The notes beneath the pieces were generated by a model that saw only the letters and a list, made by a program, of their open reading frames with translations, was not told the DNA's origin and did not search any database. This document shows positions 11,988-24,000 of a stretch of DNA of 64,000 nucleotides, piece after piece (positions within the stretch are counted from its first letter, which is position 1; every line of letters starts with the position of its first letter). Source of the stretch: Gigantopelta aegis (lineage: Eukaryota; Mollusca; Gastropoda; Neomphalida; Peltospiridae). The stretch covers positions 23,624,231-23,688,230 of the forward strand of contig NC_054704.1 of the NCBI RefSeq assembly GCF_016097555.1. Reading direction: 5' to 3'. Both the position numbers and the translations under genes were made by a program.

Positions 11988-13366
11988 CAGGGTTCGATCT
12001 TAACGGTAGTTCGTTAGTCTGAGACAACCTGAAAATTAACAACACTACCTGAAGCTACAAACACATAGTCCATCGGACCACCTGAAATTTTAAAAAGTAT
12101 TTATCACAAATGTAACGGTTTGTGGATCTCCTGACCATGCATGCTGACCTATTTGAAACAGCACACACAGACTTAATTGTTCAGAAAACAATTGTATCTC
12201 ATATAACTTGACTGGACCCCATCATATTATGACATTGTGCTAGTACATGATGCAAAATACTTTGGTCTAAACTGTTACCGCAACCGGTCTAAACTGAGCA
12301 TACACGAGTTACACATTTTGTAGTCAATGCAGTCTTCCACCAAAATACAATCACCTTGAAATCGGAACATACCTGTATTCCTCGCACATTTTCATAGAAT
12401 AGTAGTTTAAGTTACCAATGTCATGTTGGAATGAAATAACTGCGAAGTTGACTATTCTCAGCAAAACAATAATTATGTATCAATCGGCAACTGTCGCAGG
12501 TTTTCGTAAAACGGTACAGGTATTACCAAAGTTAAGTTAAATTTAGGCGAGGTTTTCCTATAGAAATGCTGATATGGAAATTGCCAATACGGTGTATATT
12601 AATTTTCATGGAGTTACAAAAATGTCACTTTTACCCATTTTAATGCAGAACTGGGAGGTATACCGTATATACACAGTTCGGTATCGGTATCATGTCAATA
12701 CCGATTTACCGTACCGAGCAAATCTAAAAATACAAAAATTTCGGTATTGAAAAATGTTTCATGCCATTTAGTAAAGTACTAACAATATAGCTGAAAAAAA
12801 CAGAGAGATGAGTGGCCATGTGTATGGAATTTAATTTTATTTACATGAAATTAGCAGGTGAGACTTAACTCAGGCATGCATTTAAAGCAGATTTTACCAA
12901 AAATACCGCTCAGTATCATATCAATATTGAATACCGTACAGATACCAAGGTAAATCACCTCCAAAATACCTATACCGATACTGAACCTGAAATTTCAATA
13001 TTGCCCAGCTCTAACTGCTTGCTTGTTTCAATCAAGTTTTCATCTCAGGTTACATCATTTAATAATATTTATTATGTTTGATTTATTATCTAACATTAAA
13101 CATAATTTGATATAATACCATTGTCATTTCCAGCCTGAATATTGATTTGATGTGTTTAAGTATGAATTGATATATTATAATTATTAATAGTATTACAGTA
13201 CATGCATAATGATTTACCCAGTACTAAATTATCAAAATAACAACTGTAGCGTTATTTTAACTTCAAATAGTTAAAAAATAGGGACCACCTGAAACTTCAA
13301 GGGACTGAAATGAAAGCCAGGTAGTCCTGTTAACACCCTGAAAAAAATGTTGAAGATCTAACCTTG
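11988..13366. mobile_element. hAT-like TIR element nested in the pogo-like element
   Basis: The left end CAGGGTTCGATCTTAAC and the right end read inward, CAAGGTTAGATCTTCAAC, are imperfect inverted repeats. CAGGGTTCGAAATTAACG-type ends are common in hAT-family MITEs of marine invertebrates (from memory). A clean target duplication was not found. Confidence 0.55.
12647..13012. mobile_element. AGAGCTGGGCAATAT-type MITE, innermost of the nest
   Basis: Ends AGAACTGGGAGGTATACC and, inward from the right, AGAGCTGGGCAATATTGA. The interior is dense in GGTATACCG/ACCGGTA-like words. The style matches widespread hAT-related MITEs. It lies wholly inside 11988-13366. Confidence 0.6.
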
Positions 13367-13608
13367 ATTACATACCGGTACATTGTTTTGTGTTTTTGTA
13401 ATAAATTTAAATATTTTAAGTAATTGTTTTTTTCTTCTTTTGTTTCTTTGATCATGTGTCATCAATTGCATGTTGCTGAATACTAGTAGTTGCAAGTTGT
13501 TATTATTGGGTCATCTTAATTTTTTATGGGATCCTAAAATTTGCACTAAATGTCTGCACAAATAGAGCAAAAATTAGGTTCTTGCGAAAATAAAGTATTT
13601 TACAGTAA

Positions 13609-14234
13609 TATCTTTGACAGTAGGAAAGTATGAGAAAAGTAAACAGTTATGGCTGAGGAATAGCACACCACCTGTAGCTTCAAAAATCACAGTGGCAATT
13701 AGTACTGCTGCAAAAGTGATTTATAAGTGATATATCATCATGTGGCATTTACTGTGTTATACATTGAGACCTCAATAATCCTGTCTCCAGTATTCCAAAA
13801 ACCCTGCCTTATGGACAGCCAATACAGAAAACAAACTCTACACTCTGTAAATGTATTCTTTAATCCAGATATTCAGCTTCCGGAACCGGACAGCTGTTAT
13901 AAAAGAAAATTAAGATAATTTGCTTCACTTGACTGGACCTAATGTCTTAATTAGAAAGTAAAGCATAACTAGCTCAGAGTTCATTCAACCATATTTGTTT
14001 GAGTGTTCTGCAGATGGTATTCTATCTTCCTCCAGCCATGTTGCCAGAAAAAGTTGAATAATAACTCCAAATTATTGGGACTGTAGCCAAGTGCTTCAAC
14101 CACTCAGCCATGTAGTGGACCATCAAGAAACACTGCATTTTAAAACATATAAAGCTCATAGGGTGTATTGTGACAGAATGAACTGATCATATATGGAATA
14201 AACCGAACGTTCAGTCACATAATCCTTATATATC
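13609..14234. other. intergenic, no gene recognised
   Basis: No coding exon or clear element. Confidence 0.5.
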
Positions 14235-14352
14235 CTCTTCTTTATGTAACCTATCAGTTACAACACTACAACATATTAAAAGATTCCAAAGCAAACAATT
14301 TTGACAAGGGAATATGAATTATGATCCTTGGCTCAACAATCATTATTATAAA
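14235..14352 (+). repeat. dispersed repeat, copy 2 (pair with 10778-10897)
   Basis: Same orientation as copy 1, with a few indels: CTTCTTTATGTAACC, CAGTTACAACACTACAACAT and GACAAGGGAATATGAATTA. Confidence 0.85.
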
Positions 14353-14739
14353 CACCAACAAAATCAACCTTGTGGAGGAAATTTACACAAAATATTCAAA
14401 ATGTTTTATTTTTGAAAGGCAAAGCATAGCAATATTGGATTACAAAAATATAAACACTATGTTGGTTTTAAGGAACACCATATTTTAAAAGGTATTGTAT
14501 ATATAGCTATCCCTAACCCTATCCCAAGCATAACAAAATTTTAATTTTTAAATTTTGTTTGGTAGGGAAAATAAGGAACTCTTGCGTTTCACTTTCCTTA
14601 ATTCTGAAGGCTTCCATTAGGAATTAAAATAGAGCACATTTGTAAATATATAAAAGCAAGTATATTTTTCACAGAATAAACAAGCATTCTGAGAGTACTG
14701 CTAAAGCAAAAACATTCCCTACATGTGCCCAATTTTTTT

Positions 14740-15130
14740 TTTTTTATCTCCTAAATTCAGGGGCCATAACTGTGAAAAATTGGTAAATTATGATGAAAGG
14801 TAAACTTCATCTGTAACAGTACATGATAAAATAACTTAGTTATATACAAAATTCCATCTAAATATCTTAGGCACTGCAAAAGAAAAGAAAAAAAGGTCCA
14901 GGGGCCATAACTCTGTGATAAGTGAATAAATTGCTATGAAAATCAAATTTGATATGTAACAGAACATAATAAAGCTATACAAAAAATTTCAGGTGAATAT
15001 CTTGAGGCACTGCCAAAATAAAACGGTCCAGGAATTTTTTCTTTCATATCTCCTAAGTTTAAGGGCCATAACTCTATCAAAAATGGGTAAATCACAATGA
15101 AAGACAAACAGTACATGATAAGTCTATACA
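14740..15130 (+). repeat. three diverged GGGGCCATAACT units, 140-160 bp
   Basis: GGGGCCATAACT or AGGGCCATAACT occurs near 14760, 14901 and 15060. Each is followed by AATTGGTAAAT/ATGAAAG, TGTAACAG, ACATGATAA and AATATCTTAGGCACTGC in the same order, so this is a diverged tandem repeat. Confidence 0.75.
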
Positions 15131-15135
15131 TAGGG

Positions 15136-15237
15136 AATAGCTGGTTACTGTCTTAAGATATTGGTTTTATCCTGTGAAGGTTAGAATGGTGAATGCAGCA
15201 AGGCTCTGCCAATATCTTAAGACAGTAACCAGTTATT
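15136..15237. mobile_element. long-stem palindromic MITE
   Basis: Arms of 29 bp at 15136-15164 and 15209-15237, starting AATAGCTGGTTACTGTCTTA, pair with a single mismatch around a 44-bp loop. A related half-unit with a collapsed centre (GTCTTAAGACAGTAACCAG) lies at 40135-40158. Confidence 0.8.
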
Positions 15238-17184
15238 TATTTTATCCTACAATCCTACAGGAATATTCGGAAAATCATTATTTATTCCAGTTTTGTGTAT
15301 GCAAATGGAGTATTGTCAACCTAGCAATGCTTTTGCTGTATGACATCATACAAGATACACAATGTCAATATTTGTAAGACACTAGCTACATTCTATCACA
15401 TTGAAAAAAAGTGTTTCTAAACTCTAATTCATAAATAAATATAAAAATGTTGTATTGTTATCATAAATTAAAAGTTATTTGTATTTACCGTACTTCAACA
15501 AATGATTTAAATAAAGAATATGTTTATTGAAAACTACTCTGAAATACTCAAGTTAAGTCGGACTTATATCATGTGACCTGTATTTTTGTTAAGTGGCTGA
15601 AAATATAGAGATTTATCTAGTCATCATATCAATGTATGCAGTGATTGCTGCATAAAATCAATTTCAGCTCAGTATCTCAAGGCATCAATTGTGAAAAAAA
15701 CATCTGGATAATCATATGTGGCACAGACGAACGAACAGACAGATGGAGAAGAAACTAGATGGACCGGTAGGGGACTAATAATGATGTTTACCCAGTTTCT
15801 AATGGAAGCCCTACCAGCAATACTCATTTAAAATATTTATAGATGTGTAAAACAGAATATATATATGTGTATGTATTATGTTTACATATGTTATAGTGCA
15901 CGGGGCACGTTATGTGAATACTTTTTTAAATGGTGGGGGACTTTTGATGGTTGTTGTTGGAAGATTTATTCGGCTAATAATGACACAAGTACTTCAATAG
16001 TGATTTAGTGAGTACAGTAGGTTATACATTTTTGGTTTGTGTGCCCACTTGTTGCACTATTTCAGTTGAAAAACATTTGAAACATGGTGCCACAAGTTTT
16101 GAATACCAGCTACATATACAGTATGTAACAAGGTTCGGATGTAGAAGAACCACACATTCTATGTCCCTTCGGACTACATATGTTACAGAAGTATTAATTA
16201 TTAAATTAGATGGATACTTTAGTAAAGTACAGATTTGACATTTACATTGTTAAATAACAAGTATTTTTAATGTAAAGTAAATTTTGACTGACGTACATAA
16301 ATTTCCCCTTCATGACTATATCACTTTTTAATTAATCTTTTAATCCAACATTTAAGACTACAGTTTTAATTTAGTAAAGTAGAAAAATATGGAACTTGAA
16401 ACATGTGTCACCACGTTTTCCTAACAACATGGTCACCATATGACAAGATATTTTTAGCACTGATCAATATGATAAGAATTCAATTATTTATTAAAATCAA
16501 ATACACAAGAAACTCCCAACCACTCAGTTTTATGATGCTTTCTTGTCAGTCCACCAAAAACAATTCCTACCTTCATTTCCGGTGGCATTGCACTTCATAG
16601 TCACTCACCCAGCTGGTCAAAATATTCAGACAATAATTAACATAAGTAAGCACGGGACATTAACTTCGATGCCGTCATGGCATAGATTAACGGGATAGAA
16701 CTGTGTCAGTGTCACCAGTGTCAACATTTACAAAACAAAAGTGCATTCAAATCTAACGATTAAGCATGAAAATCAATGACGACTCACGCCACATATACCA
16801 TGCAGTGATCTTAGTAATTATTATAATTCTTTATGTTTACCTTTTGGAGTCTTAATCAAGTCCATTTTGATACTCGCCGATTCTGAAAATGGGATGTTCT
16901 AAAAAGATTAACTTCTAGCAGACAGCTGCGCCATGACACCACCCCACCGGTTCAGGATTTTAATAAATAATGATTAAATATACCGTTATTGGCGAGAATG
17001 GTTTACGAATATAACGAAAAAAAATTACTTTCAAATAAATGTATTGTTAATTTTTTTGTATATCTTGGTAATAATAAATAAATTATCAAACCGGAAGTAG
17101 TGGGTGCGTGCCTGTTGGATCAGCCTCGATTATCTCGTGACTCTGAGATGGGTCTCCCAATAAAGGAGGAATTTTAAATACATA
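15238..17184. other. intergenic upstream of NUP58, no gene recognised
   Basis: AT-rich. No exon, RNA gene or clear element found on either strand. Confidence 0.5.
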
Positions 17185-17395
17185 ACAAAAGAAAGGAATG
17201 TTTAACGTACGATATCTTATTTTAAACAAACGATATGATAATAATATATAGCTAGAGAAGAAATTCGTTGCCCCACATAGGCTACTCCTACAGATTATCA
17301 GCAAATGATATTTTTTCTCAGATAAGGTTAAAGTTGTACTCATGCTCAATCTTTGATATGCCAGTCGTGGGGCACTGGTTGAACCACGTTAGTCC
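17185..17395 (-). mobile_element. SINE body A, degenerate, reverse
   Basis: Read on the - strand it shows CCAGTGCCCCACGACTGGCAT and later TTGCTGATAATCTGTAGGAG then TAGCCTATGTGG, matching the SINE body in order. The tail lies near 17187. Heavily decayed. Confidence 0.6.
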
Positions 17396-17493
17396 ATCTT
17401 GGGGGAGGGGGGGGGGGGTATGGATCATCACACCTCAGGTCATCGTTTTTTCGGTTCACACTTGCATGAACCAATTTTTTATTGTAAAAGAAA

Positions 17494-17496
<3 letters not shown>

Positions 17497-17580
<84 letters not shown>
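17497..17580. repeat. (TG)n microsatellite
   Basis: About 42 TG units with one TT interruption. A G run lies at 17402-17418. Confidence 0.97.
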
Positions 17581-17775
17581 CAATTTAGAAAACAATCGGC
17601 TCATAGTAGTAAGTTTGTAAAAACGGCGTTCCCTATAGAATATAATTAGCTGTTTGGGAATATTTTCTAAACATTATAATATTTTATATTAAAAAATTTT
17701 AGTTACGCAAATCACATTTCCTACTAATCCTGTTGTGGTTCTAAGTTACTTGGATTTAAAAGTTTATTTCAAAAA

Positions 17776-17799
17776 TTAATTAATTAATTAATTATTATT

Positions 17800-17861
<62 letters not shown>

Positions 17862-17886
17862 TATCATTATTATTATTATTATTATT
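17776..17886. repeat. (TTAA)n, (ATC)n and (ATT)n compound microsatellite
   Basis: ATTAATTAATTA runs into about 20 ATC units, then ATTATT units, ending about 125 bp upstream of the NUP58 ATG. Confidence 0.97.
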
Positions 17887-18009
17887 GGATTTGTAGATGA
17901 AACTTGCCTCACGTAAAGCGGTGCAGAGTTAGATTAGGGGGAATTTACACCAACTAAAGAGCTAAACGATGTTGTAAATTGAGACTTTCCATTATTGTAG
18001 AGCGCGAAC

Positions 18010-18059
18010 ATGTTTGGTCAAAATCCAACAAATCCGTTGGGAAGCAGTGGACCCGGCGG
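18010..18059 (+). CDS. NUP58: NUP58 exon 1
   Basis: Encodes MFGQNPTNPLGSSGPG plus two bases. Donor GTATGG; phase 2. Opens with an FG dipeptide. Confidence 0.85.
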
Positions 18060-21000
18060 GTATGGGCTTAATATATTCAAAGTTTATTTTAAAAATATAT
18101 TATTGATACTTTGCACAAATATTTTATATTTGAAGGATCTGGTCATTTCGTTCCGAATCCTGTTGTCTCATATCCAATTTGTTCCAACTCCTAACCAACA
18201 CTGCAACAGGTCCCAATTTGATAATGTATTCCATGCATGATTGCCTTCATAAAAATAAAAATAAAACAGAATGAGACAGTGTTCTTACTGCTCCATTTAA
18301 ACGGGGTGGCCCGCACCGCTATTGCATTTTGCCGCCCTCCTTTCACGTCCTTCGCCCTCTTTTATTTTTCTGCGACTCGCTCTTTATTTTCCAGCATCTG
18401 TCACCACTATTTCCAAATGAACACTTTTTTCCACACATAAAAACCCCCACAATGATCAGTCTGCACAGTGGACATCAAAGTAAACAAGCCGCGTTGTGTA
18501 CAAAAAAGCAATTGATGAAACATTAAATTTTACGACGGTTACCTTAACATAATTTAACTGTATTTTTAACAGCCTCTATTTTGTCCCATACCTCTATCCA
18601 TTTGTATGTTAATACACACAATAAAAGTTATATTTTATTTGAACAATGAAAACATTTTTATTTTTTACGGATTCGGCAATCTCCGATTGAAAACCCCCCC
18701 ATTTATTTGGTGCCAAATTTGTCACGTGATCAGAACGGTCATTCTGTCTTTTGTTTCCACTAACTATCGTCTGATATTTTGTCCTCAATTGCTGATATAA
18801 TTGGTTGTAACTGATGATTTTTACTTCCTGTCATTTCAATCATTCTGTTTATTCAGCAGTTCTTTATAAAATATTGTAAACTTTTCATTTTGGGGGTATA
18901 ACACCGCTTATAAAAACAACGGAAGTGGTAGTGTTTATCATTAAAATCATTTATCTTGGGTGCCAAATAATATATACACCGCCTTTACTAAAATGAAACT
19001 TTTTATCAGCAGGCAATAATATTTTATCACAGCGATCGATTTATTCGTTGAAGATGGAAATAACAAAAAATGTATCCGACATTAGGTGATCACTTTGCAA
19101 ACATCTTGATTGTTTTTCGTATATCTTGAAATCTTTATTAAAATAATAATATTAAAACTGATCGGTTCAGCAAAACCAGAAGTGCCCGTGAATGTCAGAC
19201 CGAAAACATGTTCGGTTCAATTAAAAGACGAGTCTGCTTGTATTTCGTATAAACTTTTGTACACTTTTTTGTAGGCAAAATAAAGAGTATGTCTTTCCAC
19301 AAAGCCTACCAACACACAACAATATGGTAACCAAGTGCCCCACCCCACCCCAGGTTTTTTTATATTTTTGTTTAAGGGTGTGGTGCCGCACGGCCGCCCT
19401 CCTTTAATTTTCACCCAGCAAGAACACTGTGAAAAGTGATTTCTCGCAACATTTATCTTTATAGTTGAGTATTGTAAACACAAGAGTATTCTAAGTTTGA
19501 GACTCCGTGATTTTCATGAAATTCATGAGCACGCTTACGCTTAAACTTATTTTTGATGAATCCGGGTCGTTTTGCCCCAAAACAATTTCGCACTTGAGTC
19601 ATTTTGCTCATCAATTTTCGCCCCGAGTCATTTCGTCCCCCCGTAAGGTTATTTCTACCTTTATCCGAGTCGTTTCGCCCCTGGTGTATTTTGATCTAAA
19701 CTTTGTGGCTTGTGTCTTCACTCTTGTGGCATTTTTTGTTGTGAAGAGATTAAATGCATGTTGTAGTCTAATAATGACATTCTTCAGCATTCTACATTGT
19801 TGTTTGTGCATATGCTACTATGGTGCATCTAAAAACACACCAGTGAGGCACATGAAACACCGTGTTCCTCAGCCACTGCCTCTCCATGTAGCTTGTCAGT
19901 TCTGTTAGTTGTACTGTGTTTGCCTGTCCTTTCAGCTCCAAATCATATGTATCACCAGATCACATTCAACAATAGGTTAACAAAAATCACATACTTATGC
20001 ACTGACATTACAGGAATAATGTATTGAACAATTAACGGTATGTTCTTATTTTATTGCTATTGTTCGCTTGTGTAAGTCCTTATCACTTCCTTGACATTTT
20101 TCCAGTATCTAACAATAAGACTGACACATGCTACTCACTTGCATCTTATCAATCAGTAGCATTAACGGCAATGCATCCAAAACAACTGCACTGATACGTT
20201 CAATGAGATAACGTCTGCTTGTCTTTCCGTAATAGATTGGTATCAATTAAGGTATTAAAACATTGAGCAATTAACCATCTGTTCTCACTTCACTGCTATT
20301 GTGTGCTTGTTTAAGTGCAGGTATCCAACAATAACACTGACACATGCAACTCACTATATAGTCATTGTAATTAGTACTAAATAATACAAGCTACTCTTGG
20401 CCTACTAAATTCCAAACCTACATGTAGCTCCCTACCTTTTCCTTTTTGATCAACCATTCAAAATTGTGCCTAAATTCCTTCATCAAAATGCACACCCATT
20501 CTCTTTGGCTTAATCCTACAGAACATTCCAAATTCTATAGCACCATACCACCCTCCGCCTGTTACCGGCTACGGTCGGACTGCTGGTTCTCCCTTGCACC
20601 TGCTGGTGCTCCCTTGCACCTGCCAGTGCAGGTGGTCTCCCTCCTACCCACCCTACCATTCCTGTCCTGGGCGGAGGAGCCTGCCGAGGTCGGCACTTGT
20701 GCCCAGGACAGCCGTGCATTACAACGGCTTGCTCTGAATGTGCATGTTAAACACACTGGTCTTGGTCTGGTCTTGATTAAATAATCAGATATTTTGTTTT
20801 GAAGGTAGGTAACACAAATATGAAATGTTGAACAGTATTTGATAGATGCGCAATCATGACGGACACGATAACACTGTTTTTCCAAAGTAAAGTTGATGTA
20901 GCTATGCCTGTGTTTTATTTGATTGCCAATATCGCTTTAGGCCTGCAGGCTTAAGGCCAATGCTAACTAAGCGGCCAAAAATAAGCAATTTTGACTGACT

Positions 21001-24000
21001 GAACACTCATTTGATTCAGCATGCTGTATTTATTTGCATATTTGATTGTTGGTGATAATAAATGAAATATTAAAAAAACCCACCCTACTAATTCTTGTGT
21101 TTATGGTGTTTAAATTTGAAAAATCCAAAATGGTTTGACTTCCTGAATGAAAACAGCTGTAAATGTTTACAACAAACTACTGCTATAAGGAACCGATGTT
21201 CCTGGTCCCTTGCAGTTCATTATAAGAGTACTTTACTGTATTTATTGACAAAACATTTAATTTCTAACAATGGGGGATAAAATCATACAAATTAAATGAA
21301 AATAAATCAAACATAGTTTGAAGCCTAATGCAGATAGGGTCATTGACGATATAGTTATTACTTCAATAAAGGTATGACAGTCACAGATTTTTTCTCTGTT
21401 ATTGTTAAACACAATTTCAAATGAAAAGGACGGAAGTGACATTTCATTACTAAATATCTGCTAACAGTCCAGTCTCCTAAAAAAGATATTGATTTGAAAT
21501 TGTCCTCAGTAAATCTATGTGTATATATATGCTTTCTGAACAAAACTGTTTTACACTCTAAATACATGTTGATCAACAGATTATTACTATTGGACTTACT
21601 GTATGAAAATTATAAGATAGTAATATAAATAAATACGAAAAATGAATTAATAATATGCATGGCAAGTATTTTTGAATCTAGGAAAAAAAGTCACAGGAAA
21701 AAAGTAACAATTTTTAATTAAGAGAGGGTGTTGGCAGCAGCAAGATGTTTTAGGCCTTCCTTGGTAGCAAACACGAGGAGGTGGTTATTTATATTTGGGC
21801 CATTATCGTAGATTAGAAACTCCTGGGGTTTGGGCCAACTGTCTGCATGAACTCGACGGGCAGATCACCCAGATCTTCCAGCAGACGCGGCACAGGTGGA
21901 GTCGGCCGTTGGTTGCGAAGAGTTCGCTTGCATGTACTAGCAGAAGGTAGAAGTGCACATACCTGAAAAATTGAAACGTGACTTAATAACTCAAGACTAT
22001 AAAGTTGGAAGGCTCAAAATGATAAATTTAAGTAACTTCACGATTGCTTTAAAAAGCTCATGGATACGAAGCTTGTTTCTGGATAATTCAAAATGGATTA
22101 ATCTTTTTATGTTTGTTACAAAGATATCAACAAATGAGTTAATAATATATGGAGATTGCTTCATAACGAGAAAAGCAAACCAAATTACAAATAAGTTTTG
22201 GAGAGATACATTACTTAGTGGGGTAAAGATAGAAAGTAAATATAATCCTCAAACTGTAAATGATATTTTATGTATTAATCTCTGGCATAACAGTGAAATA
22301 CTTATAGATCGAAAACCATTTATTTATGTAAATTTTATATAAATATATATCATGCAACACAACAACAAAAAAAGTGCACGTACGTCATTGTCACATTGAC
22401 TGACACCATGGGCAAAGATCTGGCCTGGCTTGTCCCGGGTCCTGGCAGCTTGATCTTTCATCGAGTTGCGTATTTTGGCGAGATGGACGTGGGTCTGATC
22501 TGCAGCATGGTTGTGGGGTTTAACTGCTTCTGGGCGCTCTCTCTGTAAGTCTGTTATCATAGAACCTCGACAATTACCACTATGAAGACTCTTTCTTTAA
22601 TCCTGCCTAATTGACCCTAATTAATAAGTGTAACAATTAGTCACCACCCATGCACAATATGAGGCCTCTTTCTTTAATCTAGCCTAATTGACCTACTTAA
22701 CAATTACCCCATGCATACTATGAGTATGATGCCACATTCAATACTCTACAAACCCATACATTTTGTTATATAAAAATTGTGACTTTTTTTCCTGGGATTT
22801 TTTTTCCTATTCTAAATTTTTTTCTGTGACTTTTTTTCCAGCCACCGTATTTTTGAAAGTCTGCCTGATAAAAAGTTCCCGCAATCATGTTCGACTCCGA
22901 GTACAAAAAAACAAACACATAATGGGAATTCTGCGAATTCCATCTGTTTTCCACGATTGTGGAAAATCATTAGCATTTGCGCTTGTAAATAAACATATTA
23001 ATTTGAATGTTTTTTTATTAATAGTGATTATAAAGTGCTTAAAATGGCCATATTTGGCTGTTTTTTGTTTTTTTTTACTTTCTAGTATTATTGGTACAAA
23101 TTTATGGTACATACAGAAATAGGGCTAGTACATTTTTAACAATGGCTAGTGGAATTTTTGAAAATTCTAGAAGCTCTGATAGTATGTTTGATTGATGTGT
23201 GTATGAAAAAAGTAACTCCTCAACCCTGTTTGTGTAGATGTTGATCTAATAACTAGTCTGAAACACTGTCACCACATGGATTTGTTTATTAATTTCAGAT
23301 TCACATTTGGAGGAGTACCAGTTACCACTAGCAGTAAGTTCTACTTGTAATATACATTATGATGTAGTAGGTGGGAGAATCCCTCTTTGTTATTTATATA
23401 GTCAACTAAAAATAATAAAATAAAGTAAAGATGTTTCTTTCTGTTAACTTAAGAACAGTATTTAATCAGCCTATAGATATGTTCATGTATATGACCTCAG
23501 CTGATTTTAACTCTTGTTTGAACCCAGTGGTAAAGCAACCACCTGATGTGCAGACTGTCTAGGATCAATCCCTGTCAGTGTGCTCATTGGGCTATTTCTT
23601 GTTCCAGCCAATGGACCACAACTGGTATATTAAAGGCTGTGATATGTTGTATCTTGTCTGCGGGATGGTACATATATAAAAGATCCCTCACTAAATAATG
23701 GAAAAATGAAGCAGGTTTTTTCTCTAAGACTATATTTCAGAATTACCAAGTGTTTCGCACCCCAGTACTTGTACCAACCCAGAGAGACTTTAACGACTAC
23801 ACCAACTTCTCTTTCAATAACAACTGATCACTAATCCACTGTTCTGGACAGACTGTGTGCTTGAATCTTAACTGGATATAAACAAGAAAATAAATATTTA
23901 TAAACAATAACAACTAAGAGGCTATATAAATAATTTCTTAGGCAGTTTCTTAGTTAACTCACTGTGTCTTTGTTTTTCATTATCAACAGCTTCTACAGGA

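Larger units (their letters stand above)
11363..13608 (+). mobile_element. pogo-like (Tc1/mariner superfamily) element with nested insertions
   Basis: Perfect 22-bp inverted ends that start TTACTGTAAAATACTTTATT at 11363-11384 and 13587-13608. They contain a TA that can serve as target site. Remains of a DDE transposase lie in the left third; most of the middle is a second element (11988-13366) that holds a third (12647-13012). Without the insertions the element is about 0.87 kb, so it is a deletion derivative. Confidence 0.75.
21672..22816 (-). mobile_element. MULE-type element with FLYWCH remnants, split by a LINE
   Basis: Imperfect inverted ends: left TAGGAAAAAAAGTCACAGGA (from about 21679), and inward from the right TAGGAAAAAAAATCCCAGGA. 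Both continue into AACAATTTTTA or CACAATTTTTA. The transposase remnants inside read on the - strand. Subtracting the LINE, the element is only about 0.73 kb, so it is a deletion derivative. The TIRs hold iterated GGAAAAAAAGTCAC words. Confidence 0.65.

Noticed and set aside
17268-17620. 106- and 73-codon Cys/Val frames
   Set aside because: Translation of the (TG)n microsatellite.
22763-23122. 119-codon frame on the + strand
   Set aside because: Phe/Lys-rich composition from T runs of the MULE end; no similarity recognised.
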